Assembly: GCA_934229785.1 (NCBI GenBank)
Contig: CAKQEA010000001.1
Coordinates: 124,001-188,000 of the forward strand
Source of the DNA: an uncultured Anaeroplasmataceae bacterium
Lineage (GTDB): Bacteria > Bacillota_I > Bacilli_A > Acholeplasmatales > Anaeroplasmataceae
Direction: 5' to 3'
DNA: 64,000 bases
The notes beneath the pieces were generated by a model. That model did no database searches and had not been told where the DNA came from. It saw only the letters and a program-made list of their open reading frames with translations. Made by a program: the position numbers and the translations under genes. Shown here one piece after another: positions 1-8,301 of this stretch (position 1 is its first letter; every line of letters begins with the position of its first letter).

Positions 1-461
1 AAGCAGTGGAAGTTAAAGAATATATTAATAAATATTATCAAAAATCAAGTAGAAAGTGCATTCTAAGTAAATCCTTGACTAATTACTCAAGGATAATTAT
101 AGTTGATAGTATAGATGAAGCGATAGGTTATACCAATATGTTGGCACCAGAGCATCTAGAACTTGCTATGGATAAAGCTAATGATCATTTAGATAAAATT
201 AAAAATGCAGGTGCTATCTTTATCGGTAATTATTCACTTGAAGCACTAGGTGATTATATAGCTGGACCTAATCATGTTCTTCCTACTTGTGGTACTGCTA
301 GATTTTTTTCACCTCTAGGGGTTGATGATTTTATTAAAAAAAGTTCAATAATTGAATTTAATAAAAGTCAAGCTTTAAATCTAATTGATGATGTAGAAAT
401 GTTTGCTACAATTGAAGGGCTTGAAATGCATGCTTTATCAGCTAAAGTTAGGGGAGAATAA
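1..461 (+). CDS. hisD: Histidinol dehydrogenase, C-terminal part (5' end outside window)
   Basis: Last step of histidine synthesis: NAD-dependent oxidation of histidinol to histidine. Only the final ~152 residues are present; the reading frame is open from base 3 and continues upstream of the window. The visible part holds the family signatures: APEHLEL (catalytic Glu-His pair), then GDYIAGPNHVLPT with the zinc/active-site His, then the conserved CGTARFFSPLGVDDF stretch. The TAA at 459-461 is one base from the hisC start, so the genes are clearly co-transcribed. No sign of degeneration. hisG/hisZ would be expected upstream. Identification is secure. Confidence 0.95.
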   Translation, partial: AVEVKEYINKYYQKSSRKCILSKSLTNYSRIIIVDSIDEAIGYTNMLAPEHLELAMDKANDHLDKIKNAGAIFIGNYSLEALGDYIAGPNHVLPTCGTARFFSPLGVDDFIKKSSIIEFNKSQALNLIDDVEMFATIEGLEMHALSAKVRGE

Positions 462-462
462 T

Positions 463-1494
463 ATGAGATATTTAAAGTCTAGCTATGACTCTTTGATGAC
501 ATATTCCTCAAATAAAATAGAAGATGGAATTGTTTTAAATGCTAATGAAGCACCATATAATCCACCATCTGAAATATTAGATGAGTTTTATGAAACTTTA
601 AAAAATGTTAATTTTAATAGATATCCTGATATGATGAATTCTTCATTATGTAGTCATATTGCTAAAGCATTTAAAGTTAAAGAAAGTCAAGTAACTTGTG
701 GGGTTGGCTCTGATGAATTATTAGATGTAGTATTCAAGGCGGTTTTAGAAAATGAAGACAAGGTAATATCATTTTCCCCATCTTTTAGTATGTATAAGGT
801 TTTTGCTAGTCTTGTTGGCGCTGAATTTATCTCTATTGAATTAAATACTGATTTTTCCTTTGATGTTGAAAAAATGATTCAAAGTATAAATGAATTTAAA
901 CCTAAATTAGTTTGTTTATGCTCACCTAATAATCCAACTGGTCAGGCTTTATCAATTAATGATATTGAAAAAATTGTATCTTCAACAGATGCTCTAGTTT
1001 TACTTGATTTAGCTTATGTTGATTTTGCGTCTACTGATTGTACATATTTAGCTACTAAATATGATAATTTAATTGTCCTTAGAACATTTTCAAAGGCTTA
1101 TGCATTGGCATCAATAAGATGTGGATATGCAATAAGCAAAGAAGAAAATATTAATATGATAAATATGGTAAAGCTACCATATTCATTGTCAGTTGAAAGT
1201 GCCTTACTTGCAAAGATTGCAATTACTCATAAAAATTTATATACTCCTTTAATTGATAAAATTAAAAATGAAAGAGATAGAGTTTATATAAACCTATACA
1301 AATTAGGACTAGCAGTATATCCGAGTGAAGCTAATTTCATATTTGTTATTATGGATGATAAATATTATGATGAATTGCTTAAAAATAAAATATATATTAG
1401 AAAAATTGATTCTAGAAAATATAGGATTACAGTTGGTAATGAGAATGAAAATAATAGACTAATTGAGGTGCTAAAATGCGTAGTTATAAATTAG
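463..1494 (+). CDS. hisC: Histidinol-phosphate aminotransferase
   Basis: PLP-dependent class I/II aminotransferase making histidinol phosphate from imidazole-acetol phosphate and glutamate in the cytoplasm. The 343-residue protein has NANEAPYNPP near residue 26, CSPNNPTG at 153-160 and the PLP-binding lysine in TFSKAYALASIRCGY (Lys211). The frame is open further upstream inside hisD, but the start is placed at ATG 463 because GGGGAGA (451-457) lies just ahead and the sequence from here matches the family N-terminus. It overlaps hisB by 19 bases. Position between hisD and hisB in the his operon fits the role. Confidence 0.96.
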   Translation: MRYLKSSYDSLMTYSSNKIEDGIVLNANEAPYNPPSEILDEFYETLKNVNFNRYPDMMNSSLCSHIAKAFKVKESQVTCGVGSDELLDVVFKAVLENEDKVISFSPSFSMYKVFASLVGAEFISIELNTDFSFDVEKMIQSINEFKPKLVCLCSPNNPTGQALSINDIEKIVSSTDALVLLDLAYVDFASTDCTYLATKYDNLIVLRTFSKAYALASIRCGYAISKEENINMINMVKLPYSLSVESALLAKIAITHKNLYTPLIDKIKNERDRVYINLYKLGLAVYPSEANFIFVIMDDKYYDELLKNKIYIRKIDSRKYRITVGNENENNRLIEVLKCVVIN

Positions 1495-2054
1495 AAAGAA
1501 AAACTAAAGAAACTGATATTTGTTGTGAAATAAATGTTGATGGGTGTGGATTAGCAAATGTTGATACTGGAATAGGATTTTTTGATCATATGTTAAATAC
1601 ATTATCTCGTCATTCTTCAATTGATTTATTTATTAAATGTAATGGCGATTTGAATGTTGATTCTCATCATAGTGTTGAAGACTGTGGAATTGTATTAGGT
1701 GAGGCTTTAAATAAAGCTGTTGGGGATAAATCAACAATTTGTAGGTATCAATCGTTTGTTATGCCTATGGATGATGCACTTGTTTTATGTGCGATTGATG
1801 TTTCTAATAGATCATATTATGAATCTAATTTTATACCTAATATTTCTATTATAGGTAATTTTGAAACAGAGTGTGTTGATGAGTTTTTTAGGTCTTTAGC
1901 CTTTAATTTTAAAATTAATTTACATTTTTATGTTATACGTGGAAATAATACTCATCATATAATAGAAGCAATGTTTAAATCCTTTGCTAAATGTTTACAT
2001 GATGCAATTAGAATAAATGATAATAGAGTTTTATCTACAAAGGGTGTTTTATGA
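1476..2054 (+). CDS. hisB: Imidazoleglycerol-phosphate dehydratase
   Basis: Converts imidazoleglycerol phosphate to imidazole-acetol phosphate with a di-manganese centre. The 192-residue length is that of the stand-alone, monofunctional enzyme; there is no phosphatase domain. The metal-binding histidine motifs are all present: GIGFFDHML (residues 33-41), DSHHSVEDCG and NTHHIIEAMFKSFAK. GAGGTG at 1465-1470 precedes ATG 1476, inside the end of hisC. The stop TGA overlaps the hisH ATG (ATGA), indicating translational coupling. A histidinol-phosphatase is not encoded next to it and must lie elsewhere. Confidence 0.96.
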   Translation: MRSYKLERKTKETDICCEINVDGCGLANVDTGIGFFDHMLNTLSRHSSIDLFIKCNGDLNVDSHHSVEDCGIVLGEALNKAVGDKSTICRYQSFVMPMDDALVLCAIDVSNRSYYESNFIPNISIIGNFETECVDEFFRSLAFNFKINLHFYVIRGNNTHHIIEAMFKSFAKCLHDAIRINDNRVLSTKGVL

Positions 2055-2647
2055 TTGCAATAATGGATTATGATGTTGGTAACCTAGGAAGTATTAAAAA
2101 TGCATTAGATTACTTAAATTTTGAAAATGTTATAACTAGCGACAAAAATGTCATTTTAAAGGCTGATAAAATAATATTACCTGGAGTAGGAGCATTTAAG
2201 GATGCAATGGATGCATTTAAAAGAAAAGGGTTTGTTGATGTAATTGATCAAGCAATAAAAAAAGATATACCAATTTTAGGAATATGTGTCGGTATGCAAA
2301 TATTGTTTTCACATTCTCATGAAAATGGAGTGTATGATGGACTTGATATTATTAAAGGAGAAGTTGTTAAATTTAATAAAGAAATAGATAGGGTTCCGCA
2401 TGTTGGTTGGAATCAAATTACAATTACAAAAGATAATCCTCTGTTAAAAGAGTTAGATGGTAGATATGTTTATTTTGTTCATTCTTATTATGTAGATAAA
2501 TGTGAATATATGATTTCGAAAACGGAATATGCAGGTAAAACATTTTGCAGTGCAATTTGTTATAAAAATATTTATGCAACACAATTTCATCCGGAAAAGA
2601 GTGGTAAGGTTGGGTTGAAAATTTTAAAGAATTTTGGTGATTTATAA
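2051..2647 (+). CDS. hisH: Imidazole glycerol phosphate synthase, glutamine amidotransferase subunit
   Basis: Class I glutamine amidotransferase that supplies ammonia to HisF. The 198-residue protein has PGVGAF, the nucleophile Cys79 in GICVGMQ and the C-terminal QFHPEKSG motif carrying the catalytic His and Glu. It starts on the ATGA that ends hisB and its TAA overlaps the hisA ATG by one base, so it is read as part of a tightly coupled hisB-H-A-F block. Partner subunit HisF is encoded two genes downstream. Confidence 0.96.
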   Translation: MIAIMDYDVGNLGSIKNALDYLNFENVITSDKNVILKADKIILPGVGAFKDAMDAFKRKGFVDVIDQAIKKDIPILGICVGMQILFSHSHENGVYDGLDIIKGEVVKFNKEIDRVPHVGWNQITITKDNPLLKELDGRYVYFVHSYYVDKCEYMISKTEYAGKTFCSAICYKNIYATQFHPEKSGKVGLKILKNFGDL

Positions 2648-3360
2648 TGAGAATATATCCGGCTATTGATTTATATAATGGTAGATGCGTTAGATTGTAT
2701 AAGGGTGATTATAATAACATTTGTGATTACGGAAATCCTAAAGATGTTGCTTTAAAACTTCAAGAAAATGGCGCAACCTTTATCCATTTAGTTGATTTGG
2801 ATGGAGCTAAGGATGGAAAAATTAAAAATTTAGAAGCCATTAAAGAAATTAGAAGGAGCGTAGATGTTAAATTAGAACTAGGCGGAGGTATTAGAAGCCT
2901 AGCACAGATTAAAGAATTATTAGATATAGGTATTGACAGAGTTATACTAGGAAGTAATGCTCTTAATTTAGGCTTTGTTAAAGATGCAATCAAACTATAT
3001 GGAGCAGATAAGGTCATTGTTGGAATTGACTGTAAAAACTATATGGTTTCAACTAGAGGATGGCTAGATACTTCTAATATTGATGCATCAAGCTTTGCAA
3101 TACAATTAAAAGAATGTGGTATTAAAACTATTATTTTTACTGACATCTCCCATGATGGAACTTTAAATGGCATTAATTTAGAACAAACAAAAAAAATACT
3201 TTTGGATAGTGGATTAAATGTTATAGCTTCTGGTGGTGCTAGTAGTATGTTAGATATTGAAATGGTTAAAAATATTGGCTGTAGTGGTATTATACTAGGT
3301 AAAAGTATTTATAGTGGGAAAATTGATTTAAAAAAAGCTATAGAATTGTTTGAGGATTAA
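2647..3360 (+). CDS. hisA: Phosphoribosylformimino-AICAR-phosphate isomerase
   Basis: Amadori-type isomerisation of ProFAR to PRFAR; a (beta/alpha)8 barrel paralogous to HisF. The 237 residues have the usual half-barrel symmetry: Asp8 in [16 protein letters not shown] and Asp128 in VIVGIDCKN are the expected acid/base pair, with phosphate-binding GGGIRS (79-84) and ASGGAS. The ATG shares one base with the hisH stop. Confidence 0.96.
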   Translation: MRIYPAIDLYNGRCVRLYKGDYNNICDYGNPKDVALKLQENGATFIHLVDLDGAKDGKIKNLEAIKEIRRSVDVKLELGGGIRSLAQIKELLDIGIDRVILGSNALNLGFVKDAIKLYGADKVIVGIDCKNYMVSTRGWLDTSNIDASSFAIQLKECGIKTIIFTDISHDGTLNGINLEQTKKILLDSGLNVIASGGASSMLDIEMVKNIGCSGIILGKSIYSGKIDLKKAIELFED

Positions 3361-3361
3361 A

Positions 3362-4120
3362 ATGTTAGGGAAAAGAATAATTCCGTGTCTTGATATAAAA
3401 GAAGGACGAGTTGTAAAAGGGGTAAATTTTAATAATATTGCTGATGCAGGTGATCCAGTTGAAATAGCGAAGTATTATAGTGAAAATGGTGCAGATGAAA
3501 TTATATTTTTAGATATCACGGCATCTAATGAAAAAAGAGGTATTATTTTAGATGTTGTAAAAAAAACAGCTAAAAATGTTTTTATTCCCTTAACTGTTGG
3601 TGGAGGAATAAATAGTTTAGAAGATATAAAGGCAGTTTTGAATTCAGGTGCTGATAAAGTTTCAATTAATACTGGCGCTGTAAAAAATCCAATGATTATT
3701 AAAGAAGCAGCTTTAAAATATGGAAATCAATGTATTGTTGTTGCAATTGATGCAAAGTTTAATGGTGAATTTTACGAGGTTTTCATTAATGGTGGAAAAA
3801 CTCCAACTGGTCTTGATGTAGTTAAATGGGCTATTAAATGTGAAAGTCTTGGCGCTGGAGAAATATTGCTTACATCTATGGATACAGATGGATGTAAAAA
3901 TGGATATGAAATTAATTTAACAAATTTGGTATCTAATGCTGTTAGTATTCCAGTTATTGCATCAGGTGGTGCAGGGTGCGTGAGTGATTTTTACGATGTA
4001 TTTACTAAGACAAAGGCTACTGCGGCACTAGCTGCTTCCATTTTTCACTATAAAGAAATTGAAATAAATGATTTAAAAAAATTTTTACGTGAAAAAAAGG
4101 TAGGTGTAAGGATTGAATAA
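3362..4120 (+). CDS. hisF: Imidazole glycerol phosphate synthase, cyclase subunit
   Basis: Cyclase half of the HisH-HisF complex, yielding imidazoleglycerol phosphate and AICAR. From ATG 3362 the protein has 252 residues and begins [11 protein letters not shown], with the catalytic Asp11 and Asp130 (VVAIDAKF) exactly where family members have them. An upstream TTG at 3350 is in frame but lies inside hisA and would put four extra residues before the conserved start; GAGG at 3352-3355 is correctly spaced for 3362. Phosphate-binding VGGGIN and ASGGAG are present. Confidence 0.96.
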   Translation: MLGKRIIPCLDIKEGRVVKGVNFNNIADAGDPVEIAKYYSENGADEIIFLDITASNEKRGIILDVVKKTAKNVFIPLTVGGGINSLEDIKAVLNSGADKVSINTGAVKNPMIIKEAALKYGNQCIVVAIDAKFNGEFYEVFINGGKTPTGLDVVKWAIKCESLGAGEILLTSMDTDGCKNGYEINLTNLVSNAVSIPVIASGGAGCVSDFYDVFTKTKATAALAASIFHYKEIEINDLKKFLREKKVGVRIE

Positions 4121-4760
4121 ATTAGAAATCTTAAAAAATGTAAAATATGATGAAAATGGATTAGTAGTATGTGTTATTCAGGATTATCATTCTAAACATA
4201 TCCGTATGGTTGCTTATATGAATAAAGAGGCTTTAGAAAGAACGCTAAGAACAGGGAAAATGACTTATTTTTCAAGGAGTAGAAATAAACTATGGATTAA
4301 GGGAGAAACATCAGGTTATTTTCAATATATGAAAGGATTATCTATTGATTGTGATGGAGATGCTCTTTTATTTCAAGTTGAACAGGTTGGTGGTATTTCT
4401 TGCCATACGGGGAATGTTTCATGCTTTTATCGTGATTTAGATGAAGATGTAGAAGTTAAATTAAATAGGGGTAAAATTACAAATGATTCATCTATGATTA
4501 TTAATTTGGAAAACACAATTAAAGATAGAATTAAATATCCAAAAGAAGGCTCATATACTAATTATCTAATTGAAAAAGGTGAAAATAAAATTTTAAAAAA
4601 GGTTGGTGAGGAAGCAACAGAAGCTATTATTGCTTTTAAGGATAATAAAAAAGATGAGATGATTTTTGAAATAAGTGACTTAATATATCATTTAACAGTT
4701 GAAATGGCAACGAAGGATATTTCATGGAATGACATATTTGATGAATTAAAAAAAAGATAA
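4113..4760 (+). CDS. hisI: Bifunctional phosphoribosyl-AMP cyclohydrolase / phosphoribosyl-ATP pyrophosphatase
   Basis: HisIE fusion performing steps two and three of histidine synthesis. Residues 1 to about 115 are the HisI cyclohydrolase, with metal-binding DCDGDALL and GGISCHTG; residues ~125-215 are the HisE pyrophosphohydrolase, with [11 protein letters not shown] and the EISDLIYHL acidic helix. The start codon is TTG at 4113, eight bases before the hisF stop; AGGTG (4102-4106) is six bases upstream and no ATG fits. Last gene of the operon, followed at once by a terminator. Confidence 0.94.
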   Translation: MNKLEILKNVKYDENGLVVCVIQDYHSKHIRMVAYMNKEALERTLRTGKMTYFSRSRNKLWIKGETSGYFQYMKGLSIDCDGDALLFQVEQVGGISCHTGNVSCFYRDLDEDVEVKLNRGKITNDSSMIINLENTIKDRIKYPKEGSYTNYLIEKGENKILKKVGEEATEAIIAFKDNKKDEMIFEISDLIYHLTVEMATKDISWNDIFDELKKR

Positions 4761-4769
4761 GTATAACTA

Positions 4770-4806
4770 AAATTACACTGAAATTAAAAATTAGTGTAAT
4801 TTTTTT
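4770..4806 (+). terminator. Rho-independent terminator of the his operon
   Basis: AAATTACACT (4770-4779) pairs perfectly with AGTGTAATTT (4793-4802) over a 13-base loop, and the right arm runs into a T tract. It lies 10 bases after the hisIE stop. Confidence 0.85.
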
Positions 4807-5141
4807 ATTTATTAGGAAATTATAATTTTTATTTAAAATAGGTAAATTAATTAATGTTTTATAATATTTTAAAATATAATACAATGAAAAGAATAAAATT
4901 TAAATTTATGTAATAGGCTTAAAGTGCTATTTAGCTTTACGAAAATGAAAGCAATTTCGAATAATATTTTTTAATAACAGTATTTTCAAAATAAAAAGCA
5001 AAAAATATATATATCTTTAGCTGTAAAGTGAATAAAATTCGAATAATGAATATTTAAAAAGGTAAAAAAACAAATATAGACATAAAAATGAAAGTAAATT
5101 CAGTAAAAGTGGGGTAAAATAAAATAAAAAACAAAAAAATG
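4807..5141. other. AT-rich intergenic region without a gene
   Basis: Between the his terminator and the next promoter there is no ORF with a usable start and no tRNA-like or riboswitch-like fold I can recognise. The stretch is almost entirely A and T. It contains two copies of CGAATAA (4958-4964, 5040-5046), the second directly following a small palindrome GAATAAAATTC (5030-5040). The same words recur in other intergenic spaces of this window. Confidence 0.6.
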
Positions 5142-5170
5142 TTGATTGTGTATATGATTAGATGTATAAT
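5142..5170 (+). promoter_or_regulatory. Sigma-A-type promoter of the MoxR/LRR/Opp gene train
   Basis: TTGATT (5142-5147), a 17-base spacer and a perfect TATAAT (5165-5170). Transcription would start near 5177, giving a leader of about 47 bases before the ATG at 5224. It is the only strong promoter I see ahead of the genes up to 37370. Confidence 0.75.
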
Positions 5171-5223
5171 TGTATGTGAAATTATGTTAAATCATGATTT
5201 AAATTAAAAGGGGGATTATTAAT

Positions 5224-6321
5224 ATGGATAAAAATGAGAATTTTACAAGACTTTACAAAAAATTTTGTTTAAAAGTCTACTTGAGGTCTTTTTTAAAAGG
5301 GTTGATTTATTGTTTACCATTATTGATTGTGTTAACAACAATAACATGTATTGTTAATTACAAATATTTTTGGATTTCTTTTATCATTTTTGCGGTTGTA
5401 ATGTTGATAACTACTTCTATTTTATTTATAGTTGAAAAGCCAAAAGAAAAAGAATTTATGAAGAATATTGATGATGTTGGATTGCAGCAAAGAGCAATTA
5501 CGATGTATCAATATAAGGATGATAATTCTTTAATTGCAAGACTTCAAAGAGAAAATGCAGAAACAAAAATTAATGAAGTAGATGCTAAAAGCTTTAAGAT
5601 TAAAACACCAATTTGGTTATATGCATTTGCTATAACTTTATCTGTATTTGCTATAGTGACAACAGTATTTTCATCTTTAGTTTCTACTAATAAATTACCT
5701 TCTTTAGTTGATAGAATTAAAGTTAATAATGTAGAAGAAAAAAAAGTGTATGAGGTTGAGTATAAGGTTGAAGGAAAAGGCAAAATCGAAGGCGAATTAG
5801 CTCAAAAAATAACATCTGGTGATAATGCAACAGGAGTATTAGCTGTTGCTGAAGATGGTTGGTTTTTTGAAAAATGGGCTTTAGTTAGAGATTCTATTAA
5901 TTTAAATTATTATGATAATGTAAATACTAAAAATAGTCCTTATAGGCTAGATACTAATGTTGAAAGTGATTTAACAATTGTTGCTGTTTTTATGAAAATA
6001 GATGAAAAACAAGCTGATGATGACGAAGAGGATGATCCTTTGAAAAATGCGCCACAGCCACCAGTGATAAATAGTCAACCAGGTGATGGTGATAATCCGA
6101 GTCAATCAGATGGGGACTCGTCAAATTCTAATGATGGTACTGGTGGTTCAGGTGGTAGATATGAAGAATCAAACCAAGTAGATGATGGAAAGACTTATTA
6201 TGGTGATGAAAAATTTGCCAATGCTTATGATGATGCAATGAATTCAATTCAAAATGACGATGAGATGTCTGAGGATATGAAAGAAATAATTAAAAAATAT
6301 TATGACACTATTAAGAAGTAG
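5224..6321 (+). CDS. Membrane protein with DUF4175-like N-terminus and InlB-B-like extracellular domain
   Basis: A 365-residue protein of unproven function. Two hydrophobic helices (about 24-44 and 47-69) are followed by a ~60-residue charged segment, a third helix (about 131-152) and an outward-facing region. This arrangement resembles the DUF4175 proteins found in some MoxR operons; that match is inference. Residues ~176-258 look like a divergent InlB B-repeat (KGKIEGELAQ, GWFFEKWA, DLTIVAVF). Residues 262-318 are acidic and Asp/Gly/Ser/Asn-rich, and the end is helical. AAGGGGG at 5208-5214 fixes the start. As first gene of the train, next to moxR, it may be a partner or client of the MoxR/VWA module. 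Confidence 0.75.
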   Translation: MDKNENFTRLYKKFCLKVYLRSFLKGLIYCLPLLIVLTTITCIVNYKYFWISFIIFAVVMLITTSILFIVEKPKEKEFMKNIDDVGLQQRAITMYQYKDDNSLIARLQRENAETKINEVDAKSFKIKTPIWLYAFAITLSVFAIVTTVFSSLVSTNKLPSLVDRIKVNNVEEKKVYEVEYKVEGKGKIEGELAQKITSGDNATGVLAVAEDGWFFEKWALVRDSINLNYYDNVNTKNSPYRLDTNVESDLTIVAVFMKIDEKQADDDEEDDPLKNAPQPPVINSQPGDGDNPSQSDGDSSNSNDGTGGSGGRYEESNQVDDGKTYYGDEKFANAYDDAMNSIQNDDEMSEDMKEIIKKYYDTIKK

Positions 6322-6333
6322 GGAGCTTTTAAA

Positions 6334-7329
6334 ATGATTAATGAAAATGATGTAAAAAATTTTAGTGAAAAAATTAAAGAGATTTATTCACAAATCTCAA
6401 GAGATGTTATTGGACAAAAAGAAGTAATTGAAGGAACTGTCGTAGCAATGATTGCTGGTGGTAATGTGTTACTTGAAGGTGTACCAGGCGTTGGAAAAAC
6501 ACGTTTAGTAAGAACACTTGGTAGAGTATTTGGCTTACCATTTTCAAGAATTCAATTTACACCAGATTTAATGCCAGCTGATGTAACTGGTACGAATATT
6601 GTTGTAAAAGACAATGAGGGACATACGAATTTCCAATTCCAAGAAGGACCAATTTTCTCTAATATTATCTTAGCTGATGAAATTAACCGTGCTACACCCA
6701 AAACACAATCAGCTTTACTAGAAGCAATGCAAGAGCATAAGGTTACAGTAATGGGTGTTTCAAGAAATTTATCAGAACCATTTTTCGTACTTGCAACTCA
6801 AAACCCAATTGAGCAAGATGGTACTTATCCACTTCCTGAAGCTCAAATGGATAGATTTATGTTTAAGATTATTGTACCAAATCCTTCATTAGATGAACTT
6901 TTAAACATTGTTAGCTTAACGCAAAAAACAATGGCTGAGGTTTCAAATACTGTATGTTCTGGTGAAGAATTGTTAAAGATGCGAGAAACTGCAAATAATA
7001 TTATGATTGCAGATGAAGTACTAAGATATGCAATGATTATTGTTTCTGCAACTCATCCTACAGGAGAGTATGCAAGTGAGACAGCAAAGAAATATCTTAG
7101 ACTTGGTGCTTCTCCAAGAGCTGGACAGGCTTTCATTTCTGCTGCTAAGGTTAAGGCTTTAATTAAAGGTAGATTTAATGTTGCGTATGAGGATATTGAT
7201 GAACTTGCACCAATGATTTTACGTCATAGAATTAAATTGAATTTTGAAGCTATCGCAGAAAGAATTTCACCTGATAGTTTAATTAATGAAATAATTACAG
7301 AAACAAGAAAGAAGTACAAGATTAAGTAG
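6334..7329 (+). CDS. moxR: MoxR-family AAA+ ATPase
   Basis: Cytoplasmic AAA+ ATPase of the MoxR/AAA_3 family, thought to act as a chaperone for VWA-domain partners. The 331-residue length is typical. Walker A is GVPGVGKT (49-56), Walker B LADEINRA (113-120), with sensor-1 ATQNP and the C-terminal lid (residues ~240-331) containing GASPRAGQA. The ribosome site GGGAG overlaps the previous stop. The DUF58 and two VWA genes directly downstream are the classic MoxR partners, although a hairpin (7345-7370) separates them. Confidence 0.93.
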   Translation: MINENDVKNFSEKIKEIYSQISRDVIGQKEVIEGTVVAMIAGGNVLLEGVPGVGKTRLVRTLGRVFGLPFSRIQFTPDLMPADVTGTNIVVKDNEGHTNFQFQEGPIFSNIILADEINRATPKTQSALLEAMQEHKVTVMGVSRNLSEPFFVLATQNPIEQDGTYPLPEAQMDRFMFKIIVPNPSLDELLNIVSLTQKTMAEVSNTVCSGEELLKMRETANNIMIADEVLRYAMIIVSATHPTGEYASETAKKYLRLGASPRAGQAFISAAKVKALIKGRFNVAYEDIDELAPMILRHRIKLNFEAIAERISPDSLINEIITETRKKYKIK

Positions 7330-7344
7330 TATTTATATTTAGTG

Positions 7345-7380
7345 TAAAGCTTCATTATTTTGAAGCTTTATAATTTTTGT
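7345..7380 (+). terminator. Intra-operon hairpin, likely partial terminator after moxR
   Basis: TAAAGCTTCA (7345-7354) and TGAAGCTTTA (7361-7370) form a perfect 10-bp stem with a 6-base loop, followed by TAATTTTTGT. It has the form of a weak intrinsic terminator, but no new promoter is evident before the next gene, so it more likely lowers downstream transcription or marks an RNA end. Confidence 0.55.
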
Positions 7381-7401
7381 GGGAGAAAGAGATGTGGTAA
7401 T

Positions 7402-8301
7402 ATGGCAGAATCTTACATAAATGATGAGTTTTTTAGTCGTTTAGAGTCATTAGCCTTTAATTTAAAATCATATCTACTTGGTTATTTTGGCGGTAAGCAT
7501 TTAGTAAAAAGTTATGGTCAAACAGTGGAATTTGCGGATTTTAGAGAATATCAGGTTGGTGACGATATTAGACGTATTGATTGGAATTTATATGGTCGTT
7601 TTGAAAAGTTTTTTATTAGATTATTTACTGATGAACGCCAAATGAAGGTACAAATTTTTATTGATTCTTCTGCATCAATGGGAAAAGATAATCCTAAAAA
7701 GGCTGCTTATGCTACAGCATGTGCTGCAGGTTTTGGATATTTAGCTGTTCATAATATGGATAAAGTATCATTTAATATTATGAAGGGTGATAAATGTGAA
7801 AATACAAATGGAGTAATTATTGGAAAGAATAAATTTTTTAGATCAATTGAAGTTCTACAAAATATTGATTTTGATGGTGATACTGATATTCAAAAATGTA
7901 TTTTAAATTCTGCTGATTTACAAGATGCCAATGGAATAACAGTTATTATTTCTGATTTTTTGACAGATAATGATTGGAAAAAAGCAGTTGACTTTTTACT
8001 TTATAAGAAACAGCAAGTGCTATTGATTCAAATATTAACTCCAGAGGAACTCGATCCATCTTATATGGGTAGAGTTAATCTTATTGATCTTGAATCAAAT
8101 GGTATATCAGATCCTAAAAACATGAAAATGAAGATTGATGCTGCTTCTCAAAGAGCTTATGCAGAAGCTTTAAAGGAATTAAAGGATGATATTTCAAAAT
8201 ATTGTAGAAAAAGAAATATAGATTATATTACTATTAGCACAAATACTCCAGTTGAAAATGTTTTGTTTAATGAGTTAATGAAAGTAGGAATTATGTCATG
8301 A
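7402..8301 (+). CDS. DUF58 domain protein with VWA-like fold
   Basis: A 299-residue cytoplasmic DUF58 protein, the usual companion of MoxR ATPases; biochemical role unknown. The DUF58 signature DFREYQVGDDIRRIDWNLYG is at residues ~45-64, followed by a VWA-like strand with a MIDAS motif IDSSASMG (DxSxS). The start is taken at ATG 7402, where the family N-terminus begins. An in-frame TTG at 7360 is rejected because it sits in the loop of the upstream hairpin. The ribosome binding site is poor (AGAGATG, 7389-7395). Its end overlaps the next gene by four bases (ATGA). Confidence 0.9.
   Translation: MAESYINDEFFSRLESLAFNLKSYLLGYFGGKHLVKSYGQTVEFADFREYQVGDDIRRIDWNLYGRFEKFFIRLFTDERQMKVQIFIDSSASMGKDNPKKAAYATACAAGFGYLAVHNMDKVSFNIMKGDKCENTNGVIIGKNKFFRSIEVLQNIDFDGDTDIQKCILNSADLQDANGITVIISDFLTDNDWKKAVDFLLYKKQQVLLIQILTPEELDPSYMGRVNLIDLESNGISDPKNMKMKIDAASQRAYAEALKELKDDISKYCRKRNIDYITISTNTPVENVLFNELMKVGIMS

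Noticed and set aside
403..462. Upstream extension of hisC, hisF, the DUF58 gene, the double-VWA gene and several others to the first possible start
   Set aside because: The extra residues lie inside the preceding gene or the ribosome binding site and precede the conserved family N-terminus. Well-spaced downstream starts exist.
4807..5141. tRNA, riboswitch or small RNA in the long AT-rich spacers (also 37461-37614, 48709-48874 and 50763-50887)
   Set aside because: No cloverleaf, conserved aptamer core or strong stem apart from the listed terminators could be found by eye.
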